From positions 1-32,235 of the forward strand of contig JABLXP010000019.1 in the NCBI GenBank assembly GCA_013178045.1: DNA of 32,235 bases, in the 5' to 3' direction. Below are positions 1 through 7,162 of the stretch, piece by piece. The position numbers and the translations under genes were made by a program. The notes beneath the pieces are model-generated. The model was not told the origin of the DNA, made no database searches, and worked only from the letters and a program-made list of their open reading frames with translations. The first letter of the stretch is position 1; each line of letters opens with the position of its first letter. The stretch is from Bacillota bacterium. GTDB taxonomy: Bacteria > Bacillota > Ch66.

Positions 1-2
1 GT

Positions 3-75
3 GACTTCACTCCTTTATGGGGTTTTCGGTTTGGTTACTTGAAAACTTCTCCAAATTGGGGTGAAGTCCTTTTTT
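3..75 (+). terminator. Putative terminator of a gene upstream of the window
   Basis: Positions 3-13 pair with 58-68 (11 bp, one G-T wobble), and the 3' arm is followed by a T-rich run at 70-75. The loop is about 44 bases, long for an intrinsic terminator. The rest of 76-292 has no convincing gene. It is AT-rich and presumably holds the promoter of the permease gene; TTGGCT (227-232) and TAAAAT (250-255) are 17 bp apart but only weakly match consensus. Confidence 0.4.
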
Positions 76-292
76 ATGGCCCTAAAATCCTTAGTAAATC
101 AAGTGTTGGAAAATTGCAAAAGGCTCATATAATAATCCTACTTATTTCTACACGATTTTCTGGTCGTCTGGGGAACTATGCTTAAATCCCTGTTGTAGAT
201 AAGTTTTTGCTGGTTGAGCTGATTGATTGGCTTATTAGCAATTTTGTAGTAAAATACAATCATCAACAATAAGCGAAAGGAAGATATAATTA

Positions 293-1126
293 TTGACTGA
301 ACCATTGGCACTGGTGTTTGTTGGGATTGTGGTGGGGTTCTTTGGCACGATTGTTGGAGCGGGGGGAGGGTTCTTGGTTATTCCTTACCTGCTACTAGTC
401 TGCGGGATGTCTCCCCAACTGGCCATTGGCACATCGCTGACCATGGTTTTTTTAAACGCGGTATCTGGAACAGTGGCCTTTATTCAACAGAAACGGGTTG
501 ATTTAGAAACGGGAATTAAGTTCGCTCTGGCGACTGTACCGGGAGCAATTGTGGGCTCGTATATTACCGTATATTTTACCAGCCAGTTGTTCAGTATCCT
601 TTTCGGTTTACTGCTGATTGTTCTGGCGGGCTCACTTTTTTTCCGCTCAATAAAACAGAGGACAAAACAGGATAGCCAAAATCAAGCAAAAACCGCGATT
701 GAACTAGTACCGGGAAAGTTTGAGAAGATCAGAATATTTACCCAGAACAGCGGAGAGGTGGTTGCCTATTCCTTTAACGAAGCCTTGGGGATTGTGATTA
801 GCTTCGCGGTTGGTTTCCTGTCCAGTGTTTTTGGAATTGGGGGGGGAATTATTCACGTTCCCTTAATGATTCTGATACTAAACTTCCCCCCCCACGTGGC
901 TACAGCTACTTCCTTTTTTATTTTGACCATTTCTACCCTGATTGGTTTTGTTACGCACTTCTTACTCGGTCATGTTGATCTTAGTCGAGCCCTGTGGCTG
1001 GCCCTTGGAGCGATCACAGGCGGGCAGCTCGGAGCCAGGGTCTCACAGCGGGTTGATGGTCGATTAATTGCTCAAATGCTGGCTATTGCCTTGATTTTTG
1101 TGGGGATCAGGTTGATGCTGCTTTAA
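293..1126 (+). CDS. TauE/SafE family membrane permease (putative sulfite/organosulfonate or related anion exporter)
   Basis: The 277-residue protein is almost entirely hydrophobic segments. It has the two-fold internal repeat typical of the TauE/SafE (DUF81) family: a Gly-rich stretch near residues 20-26 (VGAGGGF) is echoed by GIGGGI in the second half, each followed by a hydrophobic helix. A more polar linker at about residues 115-150 separates the halves. Family members move sulfite, sulfoacetate or other small anions across the cytoplasmic membrane; the substrate here cannot be read from sequence. The start is TTG at 293, chosen because GAAAGGAAG lies about 8-10 bases upstream. The small membrane-protein gene that follows begins 27 bases after the stop, so the two are probably cotranscribed. 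Confidence 0.85.
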   Translation: MTEPLALVFVGIVVGFFGTIVGAGGGFLVIPYLLLVCGMSPQLAIGTSLTMVFLNAVSGTVAFIQQKRVDLETGIKFALATVPGAIVGSYITVYFTSQLFSILFGLLLIVLAGSLFFRSIKQRTKQDSQNQAKTAIELVPGKFEKIRIFTQNSGEVVAYSFNEALGIVISFAVGFLSSVFGIGGGIIHVPLMILILNFPPHVATATSFFILTISTLIGFVTHFLLGHVDLSRALWLALGAITGGQLGARVSQRVDGRLIAQMLAIALIFVGIRLMLL

Positions 1127-1153
1127 CTACTGATGGAAGGAAGGTGATTGGTT

Positions 1154-1357
1154 ATGGTTAAATGGAGAGTAGTGGGGGTCTTGATTGGTGCCCTGGCTGG
1201 TTGGATGCTTGGCCAGAATATAAATTCTGCGCTAATCTGTGCTTTGTTGGGGGCGTATTTAGTGGGAAGATATACTGATCCCAAATCAAAACGTATATTT
1301 AACAAATTGTTCAGCCAAAAAGACGAAGATAGTTCACCCAAAAACAGTGAGAATTAG
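1154..1357 (+). CDS. Small putative membrane protein
   Basis: A 67-residue protein that I do not recognise. Residues 1-45 hold two hydrophobic segments (around VVGVLIGALAGWMLG and ALICALLGAYLVG). A charged, hydrophilic tail follows, rich in Lys, Asp, Glu and Ser, so it is probably a two-pass membrane protein with a soluble C-terminus. The ATG at 1154 is preferred over the TTG at 1148 because AAGGTG (1141-1146) sits 7 bases before it. It lies just after the TauE-type permease and may be a cotranscribed accessory; no function can be assigned. Confidence 0.6.
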   Translation: MVKWRVVGVLIGALAGWMLGQNINSALICALLGAYLVGRYTDPKSKRIFNKLFSQKDEDSSPKNSEN

Positions 1358-1420
1358 AAACATCCATCTGTAAGAGACGAAAGTGCGAAAAAGAGTAAAA
1401 CACCAATACCAATAAGACAA

Positions 1421-1456
1421 AGAGGCTCTTGCCTGTAGAATGGGGCAAGAGCCTCT
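1421..1456 (-). terminator. Intrinsic terminator, probably shared by convergent genes
   Basis: A perfect 13-bp stem (1421-1433 with 1444-1456) encloses a 10-base loop. On the minus strand it is followed by a T-rich stretch (TTTGTCTTATT), so it best fits termination of the two-gene minus-strand unit at 1487-2510. The plus-strand exit is less T-rich, but the stem could also stop the permease transcript. Confidence 0.65.
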
Positions 1457-1486
1457 CTGTATTTGTATTCGTAGGCTGCTGGTTGA

Positions 1487-2134
1487 TTAAAATTGGACTT
1501 GTGACTGCTGTTGCTGTGTCCCGCTGGTCTGTAGCTGGCTGAGCATTTTGGCGAAGAATGGTGATTTGAGAATTTCAAGCATCATTTCCATCTGTTTTCC
1601 GCTAAAGAGATCTTGGGAGTTGACACTGGATTGTGCTTGATTCAGTAGAGTGGTCTCAGATTCAGATGAAAGCGGCATGACAGGGTTTGCCAGTTGCATC
1701 TTTATTTGAGCAGTCGCTTCTTCCAACTGTTTTTGGATCTGTTCGCCTGCTACTTCTAAGACACTTAACGCGGCCGTGAGAGAATCAAGACCGGCTGCGG
1801 TTTTTAACATGATTTGACTGATGCCGAGGGACCACTGACGAAGCATTTTCAAAGTATACTCGAGGTGCTGCTTAACAGTAGTAACACCAGCTTGATTAGT
1901 TTTCATCACAGGTAGGCGGTTGGCGTCGTGTTGGTTTTGCTCATCTGTTGACATTGCCTCGTTTCGCCCCCCTTCTTGTTCATAGGAAAGATCTGAGGGT
2001 TTCAAATTTCCCTGTTGAAGTTGATTGGTAAGTTGCTGTTTCCTTTGTTCTAAAACCAGGACACGCCGGTTGTATTTGGTAAGTTCTCTTTCCAGGTCAC
2101 GCAGTTCCGACCGGATTTTCCGCACACTGGGCAT
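1487..2134 (-). CDS. Unrecognised coiled-coil, Gln/Met-rich protein
   Basis: A 215-residue soluble protein without a recognised domain. Residues 1 to about 45 form a strongly charged heptad-like helix (KIRSELRDLERELTK), likely a coiled coil. A variable polar stretch follows, then a long amphipathic helical region (about 90-165). The C-terminus has MEMMLEILKSPFFAKMLSQL and ends in a Gln-rich tail. There is no signal peptide or membrane segment. The ATG at 2134 is chosen over the GTG at 2143 because GAGGTG (2146-2141) is 6 bases upstream of it. It lies 31 bases downstream of another Met-rich gene on the same strand; both encode short helical, Leu/Met-rich C-terminal segments, so they probably act together. 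A structural or sporulation role is only a guess. Confidence 0.65.
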   Translation of the reverse strand: MPSVRKIRSELRDLERELTKYNRRVLVLEQRKQQLTNQLQQGNLKPSDLSYEQEGGRNEAMSTDEQNQHDANRLPVMKTNQAGVTTVKQHLEYTLKMLRQWSLGISQIMLKTAAGLDSLTAALSVLEVAGEQIQKQLEEATAQIKMQLANPVMPLSSESETTLLNQAQSSVNSQDLFSGKQMEMMLEILKSPFFAKMLSQLQTSGTQQQQSQVQF

Positions 2135-2165
2135 CGCCATCACCTCACTAGGCCGAGGAATCTAA

Positions 2166-2510
2166 TTACCGGCGGTTTCCGAGTTGCCTGAGTAACATTT
2201 CCAGGTTTTTTTGGGTGTTTTCATTGGGTGTTTGCTGACTTAACATATGGAGGAAAGGTGCCAGCCCCTGCAGGTTAGCGTTGGGGTTTTTTACAATGTC
2301 CTGCACTATTTGCCAGATGGCCTGCAAGCCGGCAGGGTTAAGTGAACCTTCTGAATTGATGCTGCTCAGGGAGGTCATAATGGCTTTTTTTTGTTCAGCG
2401 CTAATTCCAGCTGCGTCCAACATCGCTTCAAAGGCCTTTGGGTCACTCACCAGATTTTTCGCCTGATTAATTAAAGCTTCTAAATTCATGGAACTATTCA
2501 TGTTACTCAT
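2166..2510 (-). CDS. Unrecognised small helical protein (Met/Asn/Leu-rich)
   Basis: A 114-residue protein predicted to be all helical and soluble. It opens with a Met/Asn/Ser-rich tail, then has helices such as LEALINQAKNLVSDPKAFE and a C-terminal LEMLLRQLGNRR. I recognise no family. ATG 2510 is the likely start: AAAGG lies 8 bases upstream, whereas the in-frame GTG at 2519 would fall inside the binding site. It is the first gene of a two-gene unit with the coiled-coil gene at 1487-2134. The 5' region (2511-2743) is AT-rich and separates it from the divergent protease gene; no consensus promoter could be fixed there. Confidence 0.65.
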   Translation of the reverse strand: MSNMNSSMNLEALINQAKNLVSDPKAFEAMLDAAGISAEQKKAIMTSLSSINSEGSLNPAGLQAIWQIVQDIVKNPNANLQGLAPFLHMLSQQTPNENTQKNLEMLLRQLGNRR

Positions 2511-2743
2511 GGTTTCCACCTTTCATCACTCAACTTTTACACAATACATCATATTTTAAAATGTCTTTCTTAGTTACAGGTTTTGTACGTATATTAGTTG
2601 GTAATTGTTGGGAAAATCCACTTTATTTTGAGTGGCAAATTTTTTTAAAACAATGGATTTTGGTCAAATATGGTGACATCTCTGATGACTGGTGCATAAG
2701 CTAGAATGCAACATAATACTATTCTGGAAAGGAGGGATATTTA

Positions 2744-3973
2744 ATGGAAACACTTGCTACCACCTTACTTTTAGGACTACTTACGCAAAAAATTCGCGTA
2801 CCCAAGCCACCATCGCGGACACCAATAATCAGAAAAATTGTGGCACTCAAGCCAGGTCAATCACTAGAGTCCTGTAAGGCCATGGTTGCGGAACATGGCG
2901 GTAAGATAATCAAGTCATTACCGTTAATCAACGCTGTTTTGTGTGAGTTTACAGAGGAAGAATCCCACGTTTCCCTGGCCAGTCGTCCAGAAGTGTTGGA
3001 CATCCATGACGATATTAAGTTGACGATTTGCATTATGGAGCCGGCTGAAGAGGAAGTTAACAAATCAATAAGCTCCCCATTTCCCTTTCCGTTTCTGTGG
3101 CCCGTTCGTCCAATACGTCGCAAAACACCAGCCGCGCAGCCGGCCCAGCAAGTAGGGTGGAATATTCAACAAATCCAGGCCTGGCCATATCAGTCGACCG
3201 GAAAACGTGTTAAAGTGGCGGTAATCGATACCGGCATCGCACTCAACCACCCTGATCTCAAGGACAATATTAAGGGCGGAATCAACGTGATCAATAATGG
3301 TGCCAGTTATAATGACGATAACGGACACGGGACCCACGTGGCTGGCATTATCGGCGCCCTTAATAACGAGATTGGGGTAGTCGGTGTCGCTCCCGAGGTA
3401 GACCTTTATGCCGTAAAAGCTTTTGACTCCAGGGGACAGGGCAATTTGTCCGATGTGGTTGAGGGAATACAGTGGTGTATTGATAATGACATAAAGATAG
3501 TCAACATGAGTTTTGGGAGCCAGGAAGAAAACGCAGTTTTTCGCCAAGCTTTCCAGACTGCTGCGCGGCGAGGGCTGATCATGGTTGCAGCTGCCGGGAA
3601 TGAAAAAGAACGGAATTCAGTGACTTACCCGGGTAAATATTCCGAAGTTCTGGCGGTATCGGCCTTGACACAGCAGGGAACGTTAGCGGATTTCAGCAGT
3701 TGGGGCAAAGAAGTGGGAATCGCGGCTCCAGGTGTCAACATCCGTTCAACTTATTTGAATGGCGGATATAAGGAGCTAAGCGGCACCTCAATGGCGGCGC
3801 CGCATGTCACTGGTGCTGTTGCTCGCCTGATGGCCAAATACGGTAACATTCGAACTTCCCAAATTGTTCCGCACTTGAAACGGACTGCTGTTTGGATGCG
3901 GGGTTTGAGTAAGGAACAACAAGGGGCAGGGATGGTTAATGTTGCCCGGGCCCTCCAGCGACCGCCAATGTAA
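2744..3973 (+). CDS. Subtilisin-like serine protease (peptidase family S8) with propeptide-like N-domain
   Basis: Residues 30-100 resemble an I9-type propeptide/inhibitor fold (LESCKAMVAEHGGKI ... PEVLDIHDD). A Pro-rich linker at about 110-134 follows, then the S8 catalytic domain (about 140-405). The triad is visible: Asp162 in VAVIDTG, His195 in NGHGTHVAG and Ser349 in GTSMAAPH. The oxyanion residue is Asn286 in AAAGN. The N-terminus (METLATTLLLGLLTQ) is weakly hydrophobic, lacks the basic residues of a Sec signal peptide and has no clear cleavage site, so location is uncertain: it may be cytoplasmic, forespore, or secreted by an atypical signal. GGAAAGGAGGGAT precedes ATG 2744. It appears monocistronic. 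The peptidase assignment is firm; the substrate is unknown. Confidence 0.92.
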   Translation: METLATTLLLGLLTQKIRVPKPPSRTPIIRKIVALKPGQSLESCKAMVAEHGGKIIKSLPLINAVLCEFTEEESHVSLASRPEVLDIHDDIKLTICIMEPAEEEVNKSISSPFPFPFLWPVRPIRRKTPAAQPAQQVGWNIQQIQAWPYQSTGKRVKVAVIDTGIALNHPDLKDNIKGGINVINNGASYNDDNGHGTHVAGIIGALNNEIGVVGVAPEVDLYAVKAFDSRGQGNLSDVVEGIQWCIDNDIKIVNMSFGSQEENAVFRQAFQTAARRGLIMVAAAGNEKERNSVTYPGKYSEVLAVSALTQQGTLADFSSWGKEVGIAAPGVNIRSTYLNGGYKELSGTSMAAPHVTGAVARLMAKYGNIRTSQIVPHLKRTAVWMRGLSKEQQGAGMVNVARALQRPPM

Positions 3974-4034
3974 ACGGAAGTAAAACCAGGGCCCTGCAAA
4001 ACGGCCGGGGCCTTGGTTCTTCCTCTCGTCATTG

Positions 4035-5054
4035 TTAAATATACGCGCCAGTTATAATCTGCGAAAGGCGAACCGGGTCCATATTCCCCCCGCTGAGCAC
4101 TACGGCGACTTTGGCCCCTCGGATATAGACACGCTCGGCCAGGAGGGCGGCCAGCCCAACTACTCCCGCCCCTTCGGCCATGACTTTACCCCGTTCTAAC
4201 AGCGTTATGATGCTGTCGGCGATATCGGCTTCTTCTACCAGTACAATATCATCGACGTACTTTTGTACATATTTAAAGGTGAGCTGTCCGGGCTCTTTGA
4301 CGGCGATGCCATCAGCGATGGTTTTTACTGTTTGGAGCTGTTGACGGGAGTTTTTTTGTCGGGATAAATACATACTCGGCGCACCGGCTGACTGAACCCC
4401 GATCACCCGGATCTTCGGATTGAGTTCCTTGGCTGCAATCGCCATGCCAGCCACCAGTCCGCCGCCGCCGATGGGAACAAGCATGGCCTCCACATCCGGC
4501 AGCTGATCGATGATTTCCAGAGCGATTGTTCCCTGACCGGCAATGACCTGCGGGTCATCAAAAGCATGCACAAAAGTCTGACCACGTTCCTGCTGCAATA
4601 ATCGTGCATACTGGTACGCTTCGTCATAGGTCTGGCCGTGGAGGATAACTTCCCCGCCGTAACCCCGCGTCGCCATGATCTTAGCTGTTGGCGCTCCTTT
4701 AGGCATAACAATAGTGGCCGGAATGCCTCGGACGGTGGCGGCCCAGGCTACACCCTGAGCGTGGTTGCCCGCGGAAGCAGCGATGACCCCGCGGGCTGCT
4801 TCTTCGGGGGAAAGATTAAACACCTTGTTGGCTGCGCCTCTGATTTTGAAGGCGCCAGTCTTTTGCAGATTCTCCATTTTCAGGTAGACGTCGTTACCAG
4901 ACAGTTCGCTGAATGTCCGCGAGTGAATGAGGGGTGTTTCGTGGATGATGGGCCGCAGAGTTTCACGGGCCAATACGATCTCTGCTAGACCTACTCTTTT
5001 GAGCCGGCGCAGATTTTTTTCCTGATTATTGGCTAGTTTAGAAGATAGATTCAT
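4035..5054 (-). CDS. ilvA: Threonine ammonia-lyase (threonine dehydratase), short form
   Basis: Fold-type II PLP enzyme converting L-threonine to 2-oxobutyrate and ammonia, the first committed step towards isoleucine, or threonine catabolism. The PLP lysine is in KTGAFKIRGA (about residue 70 from this start). ASAGNHAQGVA binds the substrate carboxylate, and the phosphate-binding Gly loop is PIGGGGLVAG. At about 339 residues it ends soon after the catalytic core, so it lacks the C-terminal ACT-type regulatory domain of classical biosynthetic IlvA and resembles TdcB-like enzymes. GGGAGG lies 10 bases before ATG 5054; GTG 5060 is an alternative 4 bases from it. A T-box leader directly upstream links expression to an uncharged tRNA, which favours a biosynthetic role despite the missing domain. 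A serine/threonine dehydratase of broader specificity cannot be excluded. Confidence 0.88.
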   Translation of the reverse strand: MNLSSKLANNQEKNLRRLKRVGLAEIVLARETLRPIIHETPLIHSRTFSELSGNDVYLKMENLQKTGAFKIRGAANKVFNLSPEEAARGVIAASAGNHAQGVAWAATVRGIPATIVMPKGAPTAKIMATRGYGGEVILHGQTYDEAYQYARLLQQERGQTFVHAFDDPQVIAGQGTIALEIIDQLPDVEAMLVPIGGGGLVAGMAIAAKELNPKIRVIGVQSAGAPSMYLSRQKNSRQQLQTVKTIADGIAVKEPGQLTFKYVQKYVDDIVLVEEADIADSIITLLERGKVMAEGAGVVGLAALLAERVYIRGAKVAVVLSGGNMDPVRLSQIITGAYI

Positions 5055-5074
5055 GTTCACACCGCCTCCCGATG

Positions 5075-5123
5075 TTAAAAACTAAACCCCTCGCACCTAG
5101 ACACCATGTCTAGGGGCGAGGGG
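5075..5123 (-). terminator. T-box-controlled intrinsic terminator of ilvA
   Basis: On the minus strand a 17-bp stem with one mismatch (5123-5107 with 5103-5087, loop of 3) is followed by TTTAGTTTTTAA. The 5' arm overlaps the 3' part of the T-box antiterminator, as expected for tRNA-dependent readthrough. Confidence 0.88.
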
Positions 5124-5385
5124 CCATTCGCGTTACCACCCTAGTTTGTTATTGCCTCACGACAATAATCTCCACAGGTACGGAGTGCTAGCTCGATACC
5201 TCAGTACGTTAACGGGTACTCTTTTCTCCCTGGGGAGACCCGGCGGGGCTTACTGGAATTTCAGCCTGCAGCTTGCGGACGATTTTCAGAAACCCTGGTG
5301 GTCCTGGCTCACACCATACCCAGTTCGCTGTACCAGCCGGCGTGGTTCTTACTCTTTCCGCGCATCGCTTTTCCCAGCATATTTT
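5083..5385 (-). promoter_or_regulatory. T-box riboswitch (tRNA-sensing leader) upstream of threonine ammonia-lyase
   Basis: Read on the minus strand, the leader carries the T-box core AGGGTGGTAACGCG (about 5143-5130), a Stem I with the loop-E signature GAAAGAGTA (5′ side), AGCGAACTGG and GGTGTGAGCC in the distal part, and TGAAA on the 3′ side of the specifier loop. It ends in the terminator described separately. The TGGT bulge would pair with a tRNA ending in discriminator A followed by CCA. The triplet just before TGAA is TTC, and ACC triplets lie further upstream. The specifier codon cannot be fixed by eye, so the sensed amino acid is unproven. Confidence 0.9.
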
Positions 5386-5392
5386 TTTCTTC

Positions 5393-5421
5393 AGTATAGG
5401 GTAAAATAAATTTATTGTCAA
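5393..5421 (-). promoter_or_regulatory. Sigma-A-type promoter for the T-box/ilvA transcript
   Basis: On the minus strand TTGACA (5421-5416) and TATACT (5398-5393) are separated by exactly 17 bp. The -10 box lies just upstream of the T-box leader. This is the best consensus promoter seen in the window. Confidence 0.8.
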
Positions 5422-5494
5422 GTTAGAAGAAGAAGGAATTGGGCACGGGATGTCGAATATCATTTTAATGAAAGGCACGAGGAGGTGTAAGTGT

Positions 5495-5845
5495 TTGCCA
5501 AATACCAGTAGGCCGACTTTGTTCTTTACTGGGTACGCCAAACTACCTTCAACAATCACTGCCTATAACCTTTACAAAGTTGTGGCTGTTGGGATGGAAA
5601 TAGATCCAGCCACATCAGTGATCCTTGACGCTGATTGTACCCTAGCGACTGATTTGGGTAGAAACTTTGTGGCAACACTGCTCCGGGGACATAATCTCGC
5701 GACGGATGTAGACCTGATTGTTCAGAAACTGGAACGACGGTACCACGGAAGCGCCAGGAAGGCCTTAATCACGGCGGTGCGGATTATCGCTGACCACTAT
5801 CGGGCCTATCGGGAGAATAGACCGTGGGAAGATCCGCAACTTTAG
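5495..5845 (+). CDS. DUF3870-type conserved protein
   Basis: A 116-residue soluble protein that I believe belongs to the DUF3870 family, found mainly in anaerobic Firmicutes. The recognisable features are an N-terminal FFTGYAKLPSTITA and the central block ILDADCTLATDLGR, which has a conserved Cys. The family has no established function. The TTG at 5495 is chosen because GGAGG (5481-5485) is 9 bases upstream; the longer frame opening at ATG 5450 would run through this binding site and add a non-conserved N-terminus. It precedes meaB on the same strand, but a putative terminator and 224 bases lie between them, so cotranscription is doubtful. Confidence 0.7.
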   Translation: MPNTSRPTLFFTGYAKLPSTITAYNLYKVVAVGMEIDPATSVILDADCTLATDLGRNFVATLLRGHNLATDVDLIVQKLERRYHGSARKALITAVRIIADHYRAYRENRPWEDPQL

Positions 5846-5929
5846 CTACCAGTAAGCGAACGAGAAGTGAAGACTTTTTCGCCATTTTACTTATGGCTGA
5901 GGGTATCGCCTGAAGCGAAAGTAAGTAAG

Positions 5930-5981
5930 ACCTGGTTGGCGGTGAAGCGAGACAATTCCTCATCGTTTGACCAGGTTTTTT
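5930..5981 (+). terminator. Putative terminator after the DUF3870-type gene
   Basis: ACCTGGT (5930-5936) pairs with ACCAGGT (5970-5976), followed by six T residues (5976-5981). The stem is short (7 bp) and the loop long (33 bases), so this is a moderate call. Confidence 0.4.
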
Positions 5982-6069
5982 CTATACAAATCAGGTCAAT
6001 CACCAAGTTTCGGTCAAAGTTTCATGTGAAATCATTAAAAATATCATAACAGAAAGAGAGGTATTTTCG

Positions 6070-7032
6070 ATGGAACTGGTGAAACAATTACTGGCTGGCT
6101 CATCCCGGGCTGCGGCTAAGTTAATTACGATGATCGAAAACGAGAGCCCCGAAGCCGGCCGGGCGCTGCAGGAGTTGTTTCCCCACACCGGCCGGGCGCA
6201 CTTAATCGGGCTCACCGGACCACCAGGCGCGGGAAAGAGCAGTTTGACGGATCGTTTGATCAAAGAGTGGCGCAAGCAGAACAAGAAGGTTGGCGTAATT
6301 GCCGTTGACCCAACAAGCCCTTTCACGGGCGGGGCGATTTTAGGGGACCGCATTCGCATGGTTGATTCCAGTACGGATCCGGGGGTATTTATCCGCAGCA
6401 TGGGAACCCGGGGCAGCTTGGGTGGTTTGTCTCGCGCCGTTTTTGATGTGGTTAAAGTGTTGGACGCGTTTAAGATGGATTATATCGTGATTGAAACGGT
6501 TGGTGTCGGTCAATTGGAGGTCGACATTGTCAAGGTTGCCGATACAACGATTGTGGTAATGGTGCCGGGTCTGGGTGATGATATTCAAGCGATTAAGGCC
6601 GGCATCCTAGAAATAGGTGATATTTTTGTTGTCAATAAGGCTGACCGAGATGGGGCATCCCGGACCATCAGAGAACTTGAGATGATGTTGGAACTTAATC
6701 CGAATAAGGACGGCCGAAAGATTTCTGTTATTCCGACCGTGGCGACGTCCGGCGAGGGGATTGGACGGTTGATGGAGGAGATTGAAGCCCACTGGGAGTA
6801 TTTGCAATCCAGTGGTGTTTTAGAAACGCGGCGGCGTAACCGGGTGAGGGAAGAGATCCTGGGAATGGTCAAGAAGAAGCTGACCCAGTACATTAACGCT
6901 CAGGTAGAAAAAGACGGCCGGTTGGAAAAACTGGTGGATAAAATTGTGGCCAGAGAGCTTGACCCATACGGGGTAGTGGAGGGAATTCTGGCGGCGACCC
7001 TGGATTTATCAGACCATAAATTCGTAAATTAA
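6070..7032 (+). CDS. meaB: Methylmalonyl-CoA mutase-associated GTPase MeaB (G3E family P-loop GTPase)
   Basis: MeaB proteins are G-protein chaperones that gate loading of adenosylcobalamin into methylmalonyl-CoA mutase or its relatives and protect or reactivate the enzyme. Visible motifs are the Walker A GPPGAGKS (residues 50-57), the switch region VDPTSPFTGGAILGDRIRM (about 79-97), the Walker B/G3-like ETVGVGQ (142-148), and the base-specificity NKAD (189-192). Length (320) matches the family. No mutase gene is in the window, so its partner lies elsewhere. Placement immediately before cobO and the B12 locus supports a role in cofactor delivery. An older annotation for this family, ArgK/LAO transport ATPase, is misleading. 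AGAAAGAGAGG lies upstream of the ATG. Confidence 0.92.
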   Translation: MELVKQLLAGSSRAAAKLITMIENESPEAGRALQELFPHTGRAHLIGLTGPPGAGKSSLTDRLIKEWRKQNKKVGVIAVDPTSPFTGGAILGDRIRMVDSSTDPGVFIRSMGTRGSLGGLSRAVFDVVKVLDAFKMDYIVIETVGVGQLEVDIVKVADTTIVVMVPGLGDDIQAIKAGILEIGDIFVVNKADRDGASRTIRELEMMLELNPNKDGRKISVIPTVATSGEGIGRLMEEIEAHWEYLQSSGVLETRRRNRVREEILGMVKKKLTQYINAQVEKDGRLEKLVDKIVARELDPYGVVEGILAATLDLSDHKFVN

Positions 7033-7037
7033 AGTAT

Positions 7038-7089
7038 TTGCAGTAATTGTACGCGAATGTTTTATAATGTTTTATCCCGAATTATAAAA
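7038..7089 (+). promoter_or_regulatory. Possible promoter and AT-rich inverted repeat upstream of cobO
   Basis: TTGCAG (7038-7043) and TATAAT (7063-7068) are 19 bp apart, a long spacing. TATAAT lies within a 9-bp inverted repeat, TTTTATAAT (7060-7068) and ATTATAAAA (7081-7089). A second TATAAT occurs at 7122-7127. One of these could serve cobO, and the repeat could be an operator or a weak hairpin; all of this is inference. Confidence 0.35.
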
Positions 7090-7162
7090 TCTGGCTGGTA
7101 TAAACACGATAGATGTAGTAATATAATATTAAGAGACAAAATATGGCAATTATGGAGAGGAG

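Noticed and set aside
3065-3547. Minus-strand frame opposite the protease gene
   Set aside because: It is a shadow of the S8 catalytic domain and lacks a ribosome binding site or recognisable domain.
5146-5409. Open frames on both strands over the ilvA leader
   Set aside because: The region is fully accounted for by the T-box RNA, with conserved RNA motifs rather than protein-like sequence.
5867-6049. Short plus-strand frame before meaB
   Set aside because: It runs through the putative terminator at 5930-5981 and has no plausible ribosome binding site or protein-like composition.
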